64,000 nucleotides of DNA from Perognathus longimembris pacificus (GCF_023159225.1 NC_063167.1:6436234-6500233); one strand, 5' to 3'. Positions 1 to 12,423 are shown, counted from the first letter of the stretch. The notes: a model not told the origin generated them from the letters alone. Numbers and translations: made by a program.

Positions 1-687
1 ATCTCAGCTTCTTCCAGCTGCCTTTGCACATCCCACCCTGCATTCTCAATTCTGAGTTCTATAGTCCTATGCTTCTGCTTGTTTGTTAGAAAATTAAATG
101 TTTCCCTTTCAAAGAACAATGAATTTTGTGGATGTTTTGATTGGAAAACCAAACCAAATTAAAAAATTTTTCAGCCATCTCTAGCTGTTTGTGATTTGAA
201 CAAGGAAGTGGTTGCTTCTCATAACCAGTCTGCTGTGTCTCAGGGCAGGTCCATGTTGCAACCTGCTGCCACTCTAACACAGAAATGATAGCCTGTGTTA
301 GCTTCTGGGCAATGGACAAAACAGGTGGCCATGTTAGGAAACAGGTCAGGTGCTGTATATAGACTTAGTGATCATTGATCATACCTTGATTCGATTTGAG
401 TTTTTAACTGTTAGATATATTGAGGTGATTATTTCCCCCCCTTTTTTTCTAAAATTGTATTCACAGTTGCAGAAACACCAAAAACATTGAAATCCATTTT
501 TCTGGCAGAGTACTAAATGGTCTAATTCAGATTTTGACATCTATACTATGAAATAACCTTGGTAGTTTCTTAGCCTAGTTTTATAGCCTGAATCAAGCAA
601 GAAACTAGGAAAACTGCAAAAAGGGCATTGTTAGTGGATATGTATTCCAATAACTTTCTCTTTGTATGAAAGGTGTTTATTTAGTGG

Positions 688-770
688 TTAGAGGTGTGGC
701 TCAGGTGGTAGAGCGCTAGCCAGTGAGCCAGATACTGAGTTTGAGTCCAGGTCTTGGATCCCTCCCCCCC
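688..770 (+). mobile_element. tRNA-like SINE unit
   Basis: A-box word GTGGCTCAGGTGGTAGAGCG and B-box word GAGTTTGAGTCC resemble the right unit alone. Confidence 0.65.
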
Positions 771-1278
771 CAAAAAAGAGGTATGTTTATTTCATAAATA
801 GAGCAAATGTTGTCCTTCAGGGTTTGCTGTGGGACCCCTTGAAATATGGTTATCAGATGGTAGGGACAGTAGAAAACCTGTTCTCATTATTGATGAATCT
901 ATGGAGTCTTTTATGGCCACTCAGATCTCCTACCTGAAACTTTACCTAGTAGTGTCTTGATTTGACCCAAAACTTGTCTGTTCTGGTATCTCTGACTTTT
1001 CAGATGTTAACAGTCTTTGCTGTGACCAAAGAGAGACTGCTTTCCCAGCTACCATGGTTACATACCAGCTTATAACCACTTTCAGGAAGGCTGCCATAGG
1101 CTGAAGTGGTGTGGGCAACAGTTGTAAACAGGCCAGGTGATGTTGACCAGGGCACCCAGAAACAAAGCAGTGCTTTTGAATCTGGTAGTTGGGTATTGAT
1201 TAAGAAAGGGGTAGTATGGAGTATAGGTAAGAGCTGCTGGAGGACGGATCTAGAGGTCACTGTGTAGTCCTTGGGATG

Positions 1279-1474
1279 TGCTCCTGGTCTTGCCTAAACC
1301 TCAAGGCTGCCACTCTGCCGCTTGAGCCACAGCTTTACTTCTGGTATTTTGCTAGTTAATTGTAGATCAGAGTCTCACAGACTTTTTCTGCCTTGGCTAG
1401 CTTTGAACCATGATCTTCAAATCTCAGCCTCCTGAGGAGCTAGGATTATGCCATGAGCCACTGTCACCTGGCTT
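1279..1474 (-). mobile_element. SINE family B
   Basis: Antisense right unit (CTTGAGCCACAG) followed by the B1-like left unit (CTCAGCCTCCTGAGG), diverged. Confidence 0.85.
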
Positions 1475-1491
1475 CTAGGTAATTTTTTCCC

Positions 1492-1545
1492 CCTTGGCAG
1501 GACTAGGTATTGAACTCAGGACCTCTTGCACCAGTTTGGTAGCAG
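1492..1545 (-). mobile_element. ID-like SINE fragment
   Basis: Antisense B-box region GTATTGAACTCAGGACCTC. Confidence 0.5.
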
Positions 1546-2426
1546 AGCCTTTCTAGCCAGTTTTATTTCAGTCTCGGGACGACTATCAGTTTCAGGCCTG
1601 TTATGTGGCTTCTTTTCAAAGTGCAGGCCTACTCCTTCTGTGGTCTGCCCAGCTATGGCCAGTGGCATCCTCTCCTGCTTTTATTCCACACTCATCTGGG
1701 CAGAGAGGAGAACGAGATGGAATCAGGGAGAGCCAAATTATCTTTGAGTTTTGCCGGTCACACCCAGAAAGCTTCTTTTCTCTTCCTTTAAGTTCCAAGA
1801 AGTGTTTTATGGTCTTAACCGCACAGTTGGCTTGAGCCAGATTAGGACATGTGGAACTGGACAGAGGAGGCAGGGTGTGTGCGCGTGGTGTGTGTGTGGG
1901 GGGTGGAGGCACTGCCACTTCTACTTGGGGTACAAAGTGCTAGCTGCCGCCCAGCAGTGATCAGATATCACTGATGAGGGGTCAACTCACCCCTGTGACA
2001 TATTGTGTATGCAGATTTTCTTTGAAGAGAGAGGAGTCAGGTTCATTAATTAAAGGAGCCTGGCTCGAGAGGCCTGTAATTAGAGGTGCTAGAAATCTGA
2101 ATTTTAAGAGGTCTGTGCAGCTGCATTTTGAAAAATGTAGGGAGGCACTGAGAAGTACAGGTTATAGGCAAGAATGTGGCTGAACCAGATTTGGGAGATT
2201 TAGGCTTTGGCAGAATTCCCCTTTAAATTTATATTTATTCTTCCTATTATTATTAATTATAATTATTATTAATGGGAGGGTGAAATTGTGATTATTTTTC
2301 TTGACTACACTAACTGAGAGGTTGGCATAGTCAGAGTACATGGAGGACAGAACAATGTAGCCATAAACAACTACAAGATGCTTAGTTTTCTGAACACACA
2401 GCCTGTCTTTAAGTCTTAGGTATTCA

Positions 2427-2428
<2 letters not shown>

Positions 2429-2467
<39 letters not shown>
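2429..2467. repeat. (TG)n microsatellite
   Basis: About 19 TG units directly before a family B SINE. Confidence 0.98.
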
Positions 2468-2468
<1 letters not shown>

Positions 2469-2686
2469 GTACTCAGGCTTGAACTCAGGGCCTGGGCCTT
2501 AACTTTTTCCATTTAAGGCTAGTGCTCTACCCCTTGAGTCACAGCTCCACTTCTGGCTTTTTTGGTGGTTTATTGGAGATAAGAGTCTCATAGACTTCCC
2601 TGCCTGGGCTGGCTTCAAACTTGGATCCTTAGATCTCAGCCTCCCAAGTAGCCAGGTTTACAGATGTGAGCCACTGTGTACCCAGC
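2469..2686 (-). mobile_element. SINE family B
   Basis: Full-length antisense copy directly after a (TG)n repeat. Confidence 0.88.
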
Positions 2687-2712
2687 ATCATGCATTTTTG
2701 TTGTTGTTTTTG

Positions 2713-2931
2713 GTCATGGGGCTTGAACTCTGGGCCTGGGGGCTGTCCCTGAGCTCTTTAGCTCAGGGCTAGCGCTTTACCAGTTGAGCCACTTCCGGTT
2801 TTCTTTTGGTTGATTGGAGATAAGAGTCTCCTGGACTTTCTTGCCTGGGCTGGCTTTGACCCTCCATCCTCATATCTCAGCCTCCTGAGTATCTAGGATT
2901 CCAGGCGTGAGCCACCCGGGGTCTGGCTGGC
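2713..2931 (-). mobile_element. SINE family B
   Basis: Second antisense copy in tandem orientation, about 25 bp after the previous one. Confidence 0.88.
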
Positions 2932-3062
2932 ATGCATTATTTTAACTTAAAAAATTCTTTCTTGAAATGAGCAAGGGGAGCAGAAAACAAAACCACAAAT
3001 TGAACATTGTTTTGGGAGATAAGTTTTAGGTAGATGTTGGATTCTAGAAAATTTCTTAAAAT

Positions 3063-3172
3063 TTTATTTTTGGGAAACAGAGTCTTACTATACAATCCAA
3101 GCTGCCCTTGAACTTGTGAACTTCCTGCCTCAGCCTCCTGAATAGTTGGGATTACAGGTGTCCACACTCTGT
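3063..3172 (-). mobile_element. B1 SINE fragment
   Basis: Antisense B1: AGAGTCTTACTATACAATCC to GGGATTACAGGTGTCC. Confidence 0.78.
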
Positions 3173-3315
3173 GGGACCCAAGAATCTTTTTCTCTACTTT
3201 GTTTCCCTGTATCCTTGTAGAGCAATTCTCTTCCTCTGTCATAGGTCACTTTTTTATTGAACCCAGAAATTCTCAAATCATTACAAGAAGTCCTGACCTG
3301 TCCTTTTTCTTTTTC

Positions 3316-3318
<3 letters not shown>

Positions 3319-3346
<28 letters not shown>
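3319..3346. repeat. (TC)n microsatellite
   Basis: 14 TC units. Confidence 0.97.
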
Positions 3347-3349
<3 letters not shown>

Positions 3350-4279
3350 TTGGTGCTGTCCCTCTCCTTAAAGAGAAGTTTCTGTGTGATTTATAATGGA
3401 CCTTTTTACTTATTGTTAAAATCCTTTATTTTGATCCAGAGCCATTTGTATCTGTTAATTAATTAACTATAGCTACTTTGGGATGTGGACAACCTCCTCC
3501 AAGAAGGAAAAAGTGAAATAGTGGTGGGTGGAGGTATGCCCCAAAGGTCTGAGTGACTAAACACTGCACAATAAGGAGCAGAGCTCATACCCTCCTTATG
3601 CTTCAGAAATCTCTCTTCTGCTTTCCTGATCTCATGTCCTTTGGGATATTGTAAGCATCATCCTTTCATAGCCTGGGTCCTCTCTTAAGGGGCTGAAAGA
3701 AGCATATATTTTAAAGGACAATCCTCTGTACTCTTTCTATATTTTTGTCTATGTATATATTGAGGAATCTACTTGTAAAACCATAAACTATGGAATAGAA
3801 CAAAAAAAAAATCCCAAAGACTCACTTCATACATTTACAGTATGCAGATTGTGATTCAATTAAGCTGAAACTTCTATTTAGCAGATTGGTTTTGTGAAAT
3901 AAATAACTTTTGAAGAAGGAGGCCTACTGAATATAATAAATATGTGTTTTTCCTTCACTTGGCACCACAGTGCTTCCTGCTTTCCAAACCTTTGCCCTGA
4001 AATGCTGATTCCCAAGCCGGCCGCATCTTTGGGCTCTTTGCGTAAGAAATGGCTCTCTGTCACTTCCTGGCACAGGGATTTCATCCTTGATTTACAGTGC
4101 TCAGCTTGTTAGCGCCAGCGAAGGGGAGATGGTGTGAAGGTCCTTATGTCCGCTTTGTCCTCAGTGGGAGAAAGTGGGATGTGTGCGTGTGTTTTCCCTT
4201 GCTACTGCAGTAGTGCCAGAGGGAGCCAGCCAAACTCCCCATCCTCTTTTCCATGCTCTGTATTACATGTTCTCCAACC

Positions 4280-4325
4280 GGGGGATTGGGGGTGGGGTGG
4301 GGGGGGTGGGGGCAGGGCAGGACAG
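4280..4325 (+). repeat. G-rich tract, G-quadruplex candidate
   Basis: Five or more runs of three or more G with short loops (GGGGG, GGGG, GGGGGGGG, GGGGG) on the PEX14 sense strand. Confidence 0.8.
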
Positions 4326-4610
4326 GACATGATTTTGCAAGCCTAACTGAAGGTTTCAGCAAGAGTGGCATGCTACTGAGAAGAGAGCTTTCCCCAGCCC
4401 CCCTTTCCCCAGTACTCTCCTTCTCAGCCCAGCCGTGACAAACTGACAGATAATTAACTGATCAGGCCCTTCTATTAGGCATGTCCCAAGGCTGGAAGCT
4501 GCCGAGCTCTCTGCTGCTCCTTGAGCCGCTCTGTGCCATGGGTGGTGCTGTACTAAGTGGTCATGAAGGCAGCAGAGAGTGCTTTGGGAAAAGCAAACAA
4601 AATGTTCTTT

Positions 4611-4818
4611 TTTTTTTTTTTTTTTTTGGCCAGTCTTGGAGCTTGGACTCAGGGCCTGAGCACTGTCCCTGGCTTCTTTTTGCTCAAGGTTAGCACTCTA
4701 CCACTTGAGCTACAGTGCTACTTCTGGCTTTTTCTGCTTATGTGGTGCTGAGGAATCAAACCCAGGATTTCATGTATGCTAGGCAAGCACTCTACCACTA
4801 AGCCACACTCCCAGCCCT
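4611..4818 (-). mobile_element. SINE family A, with target duplication
   Basis: Full-length composite element with poly(T) at 4608-4627. Near-identical 14-bp flanks, ACAAAATGTTCTTT and ACAAAATGCTCTTT (4597-4610, 4819-4832), mark the target duplication. Confidence 0.92.
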
Positions 4819-5319
4819 ACAAAATGCTCTTTGGAAGAGAGTGGAGCTAGAGAGGTATCTGGCTTGAAGACACCTGATGAAAATCCTTGGATTTTCAGGG
4901 TTATGATCATGAATACCACTCCTATCCCATAGAACATTTCTTGAAGGCCACTTGGTTCTGGTCAGGCTCCTCTGTGTAACCCTGGGCTGCAATTGCAAAA
5001 CTGGAAGTGTGCAGTCTGTGAGCCGTTCAGTGTGAGCCATTCAGCTCAGGCAGTGAGTGTTTCTATACCAGCAATGCTCTGTGTGGCTTTTTCTCTGTGG
5101 CCAACTTTCCTTTTCCCAGTGGAAAGAAGCGTTCATTTGTGTGAATATTCCTTTCTACCCACCAGTGACTCTCACTACTTTTCTTGGTATCTCATGTGGT
5201 CACTTTTCTCCTCTTCATGATTTGAAATATTAACATGCAGATAAATATAGTCTCATGTCTGGGTACACATAGGCTCAAGTCCTTGGGCCTGGCATGTTGG
5301 AGCAGAAAGAAATACCTAA

Positions 5320-5620
5320 TTGCATCAAAACCACTCTAAGTTCATGTATGTGGAGCCCATCAAGCTGAAAGCATCCAGACAGCATCTGCTGTTATCAAAT
5401 CACTCGTGAATCCAGCTAATTAAAATAGAGCTTCATTTTTCTGAACCATTGTTTGGCAGGAATTCGAAACGGGTCTAACCCAATTTCTGCGTGTTTATGA
5501 GCCTTTATTATATCAGAGGTACTTTTCTGTAAATGTACAGGGCAGCGTTAAATGAATTGATCCACACAGTATCACTGTAGTCGCACTGTGGACTTGCTAA
5601 TGATTTCTCTGCCAGCCTTC
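5320..5620. other. Candidate conserved non-coding element
   Basis: Repeat-free, complex sequence with CAGCTAATTAAAATAGAG, GTTAAATGAATTGAT and GCTAATGATTTC words, between two SINE-bearing segments. The appearance fits an enhancer-type element; no alignment was possible. Confidence 0.35.
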
Positions 5621-6194
5621 TGGTTTCCAGACATTCTCTTGAAAGCTTTGTGCTCTCTTTCCCTATCTATCCCCTTTTCTTTGTTTTCCTCTCTTGATTT
5701 TTTTTTTGTTAAATTAAAAATTTGTAACTTTTACTTTTAGCCTTCTTTTTTTTCTTTGAAAGCAGGAAAAATGTTCCCTTAATGAAGTTTTCTTTTCCAT
5801 TTCCTCTTTTTCCCCCCTTCCTCTCTGTTTTTGCTCTTCTAGAAGATACAATTTGCCCTTTCTTTACTTCTTGGTGTTTTTGTTCCCTCATTTTCCTTTA
5901 TTTTTCTCTTGTTACAGCCCTTCCCTTTTATATCTTCTGCCTTCCCTTCTAACCTTCTCTTTCACCTTTTCCCTTTCCTTTCTGCCTTCTCTCATCTTTC
6001 CTAATACAATGTTGTGATAGCTTTGTCTCCACATACAAATACAGATTAGGCAGAAGGGGTGCATGTGGAGGCAGAGTTCTGCTGCTGCTAGATGATGTCA
6101 GCCGATTTGCATCTCTGATTTTGCTTGCCTGCCTTATTTTATGTCTTAAAAAGAGTTTTCAAACCACATCTACTCTACTTTATAGTCTAATAAT

Positions 6195-6335
6195 TCTACT
6201 TTGAAGATGAAAAGTACTATATAAATACGGACTAATTATTCCTTGTAACACTTTGGTGACTCTAAGCAGTACTAGTTCCATTTTACAGATGAGGAAGCCA
6301 AAACAGGAAAGGTGGGTAACTCTGAAAGAAACCAG
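6195..6335 (-). mobile_element. MIR SINE relic
   Basis: Antisense core ATTTTACAGATGAGGAAGCC, the common MIR word. Confidence 0.65.
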
Positions 6336-6379
6336 AGAAGGTGGTGGTTGAGTTAGAATTATGTCCAGGTGTTTTATTC

Positions 6380-6595
6380 TTCTTCTTTTTTTTTCTTTTT
6401 TTGCCAGTCTTGGGCCTTGGACTCAGGGCCTGAGCACTGTCCCTGGCTTCTCTTTGCTCAAGGCTAGCAGCACTCTACCACTTAAGCCACAGCGCCACTT
6501 CTGGCCGTTTTCTATATATGTGGTGCTGGGGAATCGAACCCAGGGCTTCATGTATATGAGTCAAGCACTCTTGTCACTAGGCCATATTCCCAGCC
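6380..6595 (-). mobile_element. SINE family A, with target duplication
   Basis: Full-length copy with T-rich tail. Flanks CCAGGTGTTTTATTC and CCAGGTCTTTTATTC (6365-6379, 6596-6610) form a 15-bp duplication with one mismatch. Confidence 0.92.
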
Positions 6596-7270
6596 CCAGG
6601 TCTTTTATTCATGATGGCTACCTTCTGGGGGTTTATTTTCCTCTCCATAAGAAACACTTGTGCTTAAGGTGAGGCAAAGAATATAATTCCCTTTCCTTCT
6701 TTATGTACTTTTAACCTCTGCTGTTTCATTTGCAGTCTTTAGATGTTAAATGAATTTCTAGGTAATTCTTGGGAAAGAAGGATGCCAAGCCACTTATGGG
6801 CTGGTAAAAACCTTGTCCATTACACTCTCAGAGTAGAGCACTCACTTTCTGTTTCCAGCAGCTTCCAGTAAATGGGCCCACGTCACTTGTGCTAGCCCCA
6901 GTGATCAGAATGTTGTAGGAAGTGCTGCCATGTTTGATTGAATTTAGCCATTCAGAAATGACGTGTGTATGAAGTCGTCTCTTGCATTACTGTGGCCTTT
7001 ATTATTGCTAATGCATCCTGACATTACAGGTGTAGCTTTGGCTCTCCTAGAAAGGGCAAAGCTGCTCTTATCAAGCTAAAGAGCAGAATTCATGAAACTG
7101 TTGTACAGCGAGACCAGTGTTCACACTACGTTCGTTACTAAGCAGAGTAGGAAAAAGCATTTTCCCTCACCTAGTGTTGCAAAAAATGGATCTGTTAGTA
7201 TTGTTCTCCTACAGATAGCAAATCCAATGGATAGAAGGTTCAGGAAAGTAGACTTCAGTTTAAAGAAAGA

Positions 7271-7402
7271 CTTACAGGCTGGGCACATGGTAACACCTGC
7301 CTGTAATCCCAGCACTCAGGTGGAGGCAGAAGGATCAAAAGTTTGAGGTCAGCCTGGGTGACATAGTGACATAGTGAGGCCCCTATCTTAAAATAACAAA
7401 TA
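7271..7402 (+). mobile_element. B1 SINE
   Basis: Sense B1 from GGCTGGGCACATGGTAACACC with CTGTAATCCCAGCACTC, ending in an AAATAA-type tail and a GGAA repeat. Confidence 0.85.
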
Positions 7403-8035
7403 AATGATGATGGAAGGAAGGAAGGAAAACAGGAAAGCAGGCAGGCTGGCTTGCTTTAAGGAAGGCTTCTGAAAATGTGTGTACGGTCTCTTAAGGGAAT
7501 GACAAAGTGAGTTTCCTGCTGGCTGGGGGTACTCAAGTATATGCTGGCTGATCATTTGTCATGCTTGTTGGAAGGAGGAGTTCTCAGGCATGAGTAAGGG
7601 CCAGGTGGTCTCAGATTGCTTTTGGCTTGTTTCCTTGTCCTAGATTATGGCAGCAAAAGCAGCATCTTTGCTTGTTCTTTTTTATTTTGTAAGTGCCTGT
7701 TGTGCTGTGAGAACCTGGCGCATGCTCAGTAGCTACTCCCTATTTAATCTTTGCCTTTCTGATTCATCATCTAACTTGAATGAAACTCTTCTTATTCAAT
7801 ATATGAAAACCATTGTCTCTGGAATCCCTGGAATGGTTCATTCTGGATAGCTATACTCTAAGGGCCATCAATATATCCATCTAAAAATAACAAAACCAAA
7901 ACAAATCCTTAAAACTTTTTGCTGAGGATGATACAAAATGCATTATGTATTTTCTTCCTTAATTAGCAGAATATCTAGGATATAATTTAGTTCTAGAGTA
8001 TAATTTAATCCTGATGACTCAATACCACTTTTTTT

Positions 8036-8125
8036 TTTGTTCTGAGATCAGGACTTGAACTCAGTACCTGACACTTTTATTCATTGGGTAGCATTCTACC
8101 TTGCCTCTATCCACCTCCTTGATCC
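8036..8125 (-). mobile_element. ID-like SINE fragment
   Basis: Antisense tRNA-like piece with CTTGAACTCAGTACC. Confidence 0.5.
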
Positions 8126-8494
8126 ATCATTTTAGATGCAAATATTATATTGTGTAAGCATAGCTGTTTTCTAAACCTGTTGAACGACACACATATGTTG
8201 TATATTTGTGACTCCACCAGTGCTAAATGACCCTAGACTAATAGGCTTTTTGAATTTTTGTTTGCTTTTCATAGATGCTTCTCTCTTGATATTTGCTGTT
8301 AGGCTTTTCCCCCCTTCCTTTCCCTTTTGCTGTTGCGTCTTTATTCTATAAGTGACCCTAGGTTAGCAGGCTAGTTTCTCCTTTCCCATTTTCACCTTTA
8401 ATTTTTTCTGATTTGGATGCCAGCTAACTAAATGAATAATATGCAGTGTGAGTAAAGCTTTGTTATATGTAAAATATATGGAATTTATAATACC

Positions 8495-8509
8495 GTGTGT
8501 GTGTGTGTG
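8495..8509. repeat. Short (GT)n
   Basis: About 7 units. Confidence 0.9.
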
Positions 8510-8563
8510 GGGACACTGGTTTCTTCTCCTTTTTCCTCTCTCCTCCTCTGTTGATTTTCTCTC

Positions 8564-8774
8564 TTTTTTTTTTTTTTTTTGGCCAGTCCTGGGCCTTGGA
8601 CTCAGGGCCTGAGCACTGTCCCTGGCTTCTTCCCGCTCAAGGCTAGCACTCTGCCACTTGAGCCACAGCGCCGCTTCTGGCCGTTTTCTGTATATGTGGT
8701 GCTGGGGAATCGAACCTAGGGCCTCGTGTATCCGAGGCAGGCACTCTTGCCACTAGGCTATATCCCCAGCCCCC
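8564..8774 (-). mobile_element. SINE family A, young subfamily copy 1
   Basis: Full length, with the diagnostic CTTCTTCCCGCTCAAGG, CCGAGGCAGGCACTC and GGCTATATCCCC variants shared with copies at 54086 and 56061. A GATTTTCTCTC duplication flanks it (8553-8563, 8775-8785). Confidence 0.93.
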
Positions 8775-9239
8775 GATTTTCTCTCTTTTTTTTTTTTTAT
8801 TGAGTCTTGTCCTTACTTGAAATAAGCTCATACTCCTGGCCTCGATAACACAGGCCACCTAGTGAAATTGACTTAGAAATTGTAAAATGGCATGGTGAGC
8901 AGATCCTAAAGGTTACCTTTTAACCCCTCTTAAGGTGTTAAAGATGACTTGAAGGTCATCTGTTAAAGAAATGAAGGAATGGGAGACACCAGGCTAGGAT
9001 TTGAAAGACTAGGTTTGATGACACATTGGTGTTGGGATTGGATCTAGCATTCAGGTTTCTTGAGATCTAGCTTGCTTTTTCTCTTGCCACCCCATCAATT
9101 CTGTTCTCTACTAATTGTGAGCAAAATATGTACAAGTGAGAAATGTTACTATTTGTATAAGCTTGAAAAGAAGATACCAGAAAAAAAGTCTCTGCTGGCT
9201 TATGAGTAGGTTCAGAATTAGAGTGTATAAACTCCAAAA

Positions 9240-9830
9240 GCTTTCTGTTTGTGACAGCCTTTGGCTGTGTTTGTACTCAAGGCTAATGTCGATATTGTAG
9301 AAGAAGCTTTAATCCTTTCACTCAAATTTACAAGAAATGCTGCTTCCTTTTAGTTAAAAAAAAAAAATTCAAGAGAGCATTTGATTTGAGGAACCAAAAG
9401 TCTAGAAAATGTATCCGGGAGTCCTCGTCAATTTGGGGCATAATGAAATATAAAAAATACTCAATAAAAGCTCCTTTATTACTTTAACTGTTTAAATGTG
9501 GAGTTTTTAGCCATCAGGTTAATGTTTTGGTATCATTTTTTTATTTGATTGTGAGCACTTTTCCAGGTAGCTCTGCCACTCGAGCGCTAATCAGATTCCC
9601 ACAGATGAGTGGTGCTAGCTGCAGCCTGACATCACTGCGTTCTTGCTTTGACATTATTTTATTTGTCTTTCCTGTAAAAGTTAATAACTCTGTGTCCATG
9701 TGTTTAAACAGGCAAGAAGAGAGAGGAAGGACAACAAGCAGAAAAGCCATGGCAGTGATTCACGAAGCTTCTGCTAAACTCAGGACATTTAGGGATTTTT
9801 GTAAATTCTAAGTGTCTTGTTGCCCTATGA
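9240..9830. other. Candidate conserved non-coding element
   Basis: SINE-free complex sequence with CTCGAGCGCTAATCAGATT (E-box plus TAATC), a TGCTAGCTGCAG word and several AT-rich POU-like words. Short open frames here on both strands resemble no known protein. Confidence 0.35.
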
Positions 9831-10140
9831 GCAGAGTGCAGAGGATTAAAGAGGATAGCAGCTCCTAACGTTTTGGATAACAGAAGGAATTTGAAACAAG
9901 TTACCATTGGTTTAGAGGAAGAGGAAGGTGTTTGATAGAACAAATTTGCTTAGTGGTGAGAATTGAGCATTAATTTTGAGTATATTATATGCTTACTTGG
10001 TGTCTCCTGATTCACCACCAGGCTTGGTGTGGAGAGCATCAGATAAGCATAATGACTTCACCTCCCATTGTCTCTAAGACAAGTTAACTCTAGTTCCTCA
10101 TAGGCACTTATAGAATCTTTTTTTGTTTGTGTTTGTTCTG

Positions 10141-10369
10141 CTCCTGGGGCTTGAACTCAGGGCGTGGGTGCTATCCCTCAGCTTTTGTGCTCAAGGTTAG
10201 CCCTCTCCTCTGTAACTTGAGCCCCAGCTCCACTTCTTGCTTTTTGGTGATTAATTGAAGACAAGAGTCTCATGGATTTTCTTGCCCTGGCTGGTTTTGA
10301 ACTGTAGTCCTTACAGCTCAGTCTCCTGAGTAGCTAGGATAATAGGCATGAACCACCAGTATCTGGCTT
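10141..10369 (-). mobile_element. SINE family B
   Basis: Full-length antisense copy from CTCCTGGGGCTTGAACTC to TATCTGGCTT. Confidence 0.88.
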
Positions 10370-10930
10370 AAAATGAGTCTTTGTTTCTTGGTAGCTGTGG
10401 TTATTAATAATAGCAGTGCTTAATGATGTTCAGTGAAAGGTTGCTGAATGGTTCAAAACCATGAAGACTATTTCTGTGTGTTACGAATTTCCTTGCTGAG
10501 CTGAAAATTTCTAAATTGAGGTTTTTATCAGAGTAACTGCTGAACTAATACCTCTTGACTGAAAGTTTCCTCCCTCCCCCACAGATTTGTACCTTGGTAC
10601 TAAAGATGTACATTGTGATACTTCTCTGTCCTTCTCAGTCCTTATTTCAGTGCCTCTGAAAGACAAAAATAGTACATTGCTTTCCTCATTGGCATCAGAG
10701 AACTTTGCTAAGCAGATGCTCCATCTCTGCCATGCCCCAGCCCTATTTTTTCCTACTTTTTTCTTATTTAAGTAGTTGTGCAAAGGGTTTTAATTCAACA
10801 AATCAGTTTATAAGTGCAATACATCTTGATCAGTGTCACTCCTTCCATCATCCTACCCATCTTTCAAGTTACCTGATGCCATTTTCACATATATACATTG
10901 AATATAATAACTGTATTTTTACTTGTAGTT

Positions 10931-11037
10931 ATTTTTCAGGTAAGGTCTTGCTTTTTTATCTGGGGCTGGCTTTAACCAAGATTCTTTGTGCCTCCCAAGT
11001 TTCTGGGGTCACAGGCGTGCACCACTATACCCAACTT
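10931..11037 (-). mobile_element. B1 SINE fragment
   Basis: Antisense B1-like unit ending GTGCACCACTATACCCAAC. Confidence 0.7.
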
Positions 11038-11059
11038 ATCATTCATTCATTTTGTTCGA

Positions 11060-11281
11060 TCATCGGGCTTGAACTCCAGGCCTGGGCACTGTCCCTGAGC
11101 TTGAAGCTCAAGACTGGTGCTCTACCACTTGAGCCATAGCACCACTTCCCATTTTCTGGTGGTTAATTGGACATAAGAGTCTCACAGACTTTCCTGCCTG
11201 GGCTGGCTTTGAACTGCATTCCTCAGATCTCAGCCTCCTGAGTAGCTCGGATTACAGGGGTGAGCCACTGGCACTGGGCTT
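11060..11281 (-). mobile_element. SINE family B
   Basis: Full-length antisense copy. A B1 fragment in the same orientation precedes it. Confidence 0.88.
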
Positions 11282-11312
11282 CACCCAATTTGCTGATTAA
11301 CATGGAAGTCTT

Positions 11313-11589
11313 TTTTTTTTAAGCTTTATTTATTTATTTAAAAACAATTACTTATTTATTGTCAAAGTGATATACAGAGGGGTTATAGTTTCATACATAA
11401 GGCAGTGGGTACATTTCTTGTGCAATTTATTACCTCCTCCCTCATTTCCGCCCTCCCCCTCCCCCTTTCGCTCTCCCCCCCATAAGTTCAGTTAGTTTAC
11501 ACCAAATGGTTTTGTAAGTATTGCTTTTGGAGTCGTTTGTCTTTTTATCCTTTGTCTCTCGATTTTGATATTCCCTTTCCCTTCCCAAG
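11313..11589 (-). mobile_element. L1 3' UTR, 5'-truncated insertion with target duplication
   Basis: 277 bp with poly(T) at the left end and an 11-bp duplication ATGGAAGTCTT on both sides (11302-11312, 11590-11600). Read on the minus strand it has a G-rich polypurine tract, CCCCTCTGTATATCAC, AATAAA and an A tail. That layout fits an L1 3' end of this rodent lineage, and related pieces occur at 30.0, 42.3, 48.8 and 61.7 kb. Confidence 0.82.
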
Positions 11590-11616
11590 ATGGAAGTCTT
11601 AATCAATTAACTTTGC

Positions 11617-11698
11617 TTGGATTAACTTCCAATTCTGGACTCCTGGTCTCTCCTTCTCAAGTAGCTGGTATTACAGGCTTGAGTCACCTCTCCTGGTG
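11617..11698 (-). mobile_element. B1 SINE fragment
   Basis: Antisense piece with AGTAGCTGGTATTACAGGC. Confidence 0.65.
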
Positions 11699-11790
11699 AT
11701 ATAACTTCTCAAGTTGCCTACAGAGGATGGGACCTATATTAAGGACCCTGTTCTCAGAAAATAAAACCTGGCCATCATTGTCTCTGTCTC

Positions 11791-11982
11791 TTGCCAGTCC
11801 TGGGGCTTGAACTCAGGGCCTGACCACTGTCCCTGGCTTCTTTTTGCTCAAGGCTAGCACTCTGGCACTTGAGCCACAGTGCCACTTCTGGCCTTTTCTG
11901 TTTCTGTGGTGCTGAGGAATCGAACCCAGGGCTTTGTGCATGCAAGGCAAGCACTCTACCACTAAGCCACATTCCCAGCCCA
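11791..11982 (-). mobile_element. SINE family A
   Basis: Starts GCCAGTCCTGGGGC and ends ATTCCCAGCCC in antisense. Both tRNA-like units are present. The target duplication is not clear. Confidence 0.9.
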
Positions 11983-12423
11983 CCATGTGTTTCTTATATG
12001 TTACCTGTGGCCAGCGTTGGTTCTGTTGATTACCTTGTCCTGGCAGGGAACCCTGTTTGGTTATGTATGCTTGCTGGGGAGGGGAACTATCCTTTGATCT
12101 GAGCTGATTGCATTCACCATTTGAATAGCCAACAGTTTCCAATCCCAGACCTTTTACTGTCAGTTTGAAAAGTGTTAAACCTTCCAGCTTATTCTATTAT
12201 GATCATACTTTTGAAGCCTAAACTTCTGCTTTTTTTCCTCTTGAGGAAAAAAGTAGTATAATAATATAAAATAATAGCATGAATTAAGATTTGATAGTCT
12301 TATGGCAATGGCATATCTGAATCATTTACGTCTTCTGGTAGATGATATTTAGCTACCCACATTTGGCACTTCAAATTCTTTCTTTCTTTCTTTTGGATTT
12401 GAACTTTTTCTAGGCTATGAGGG

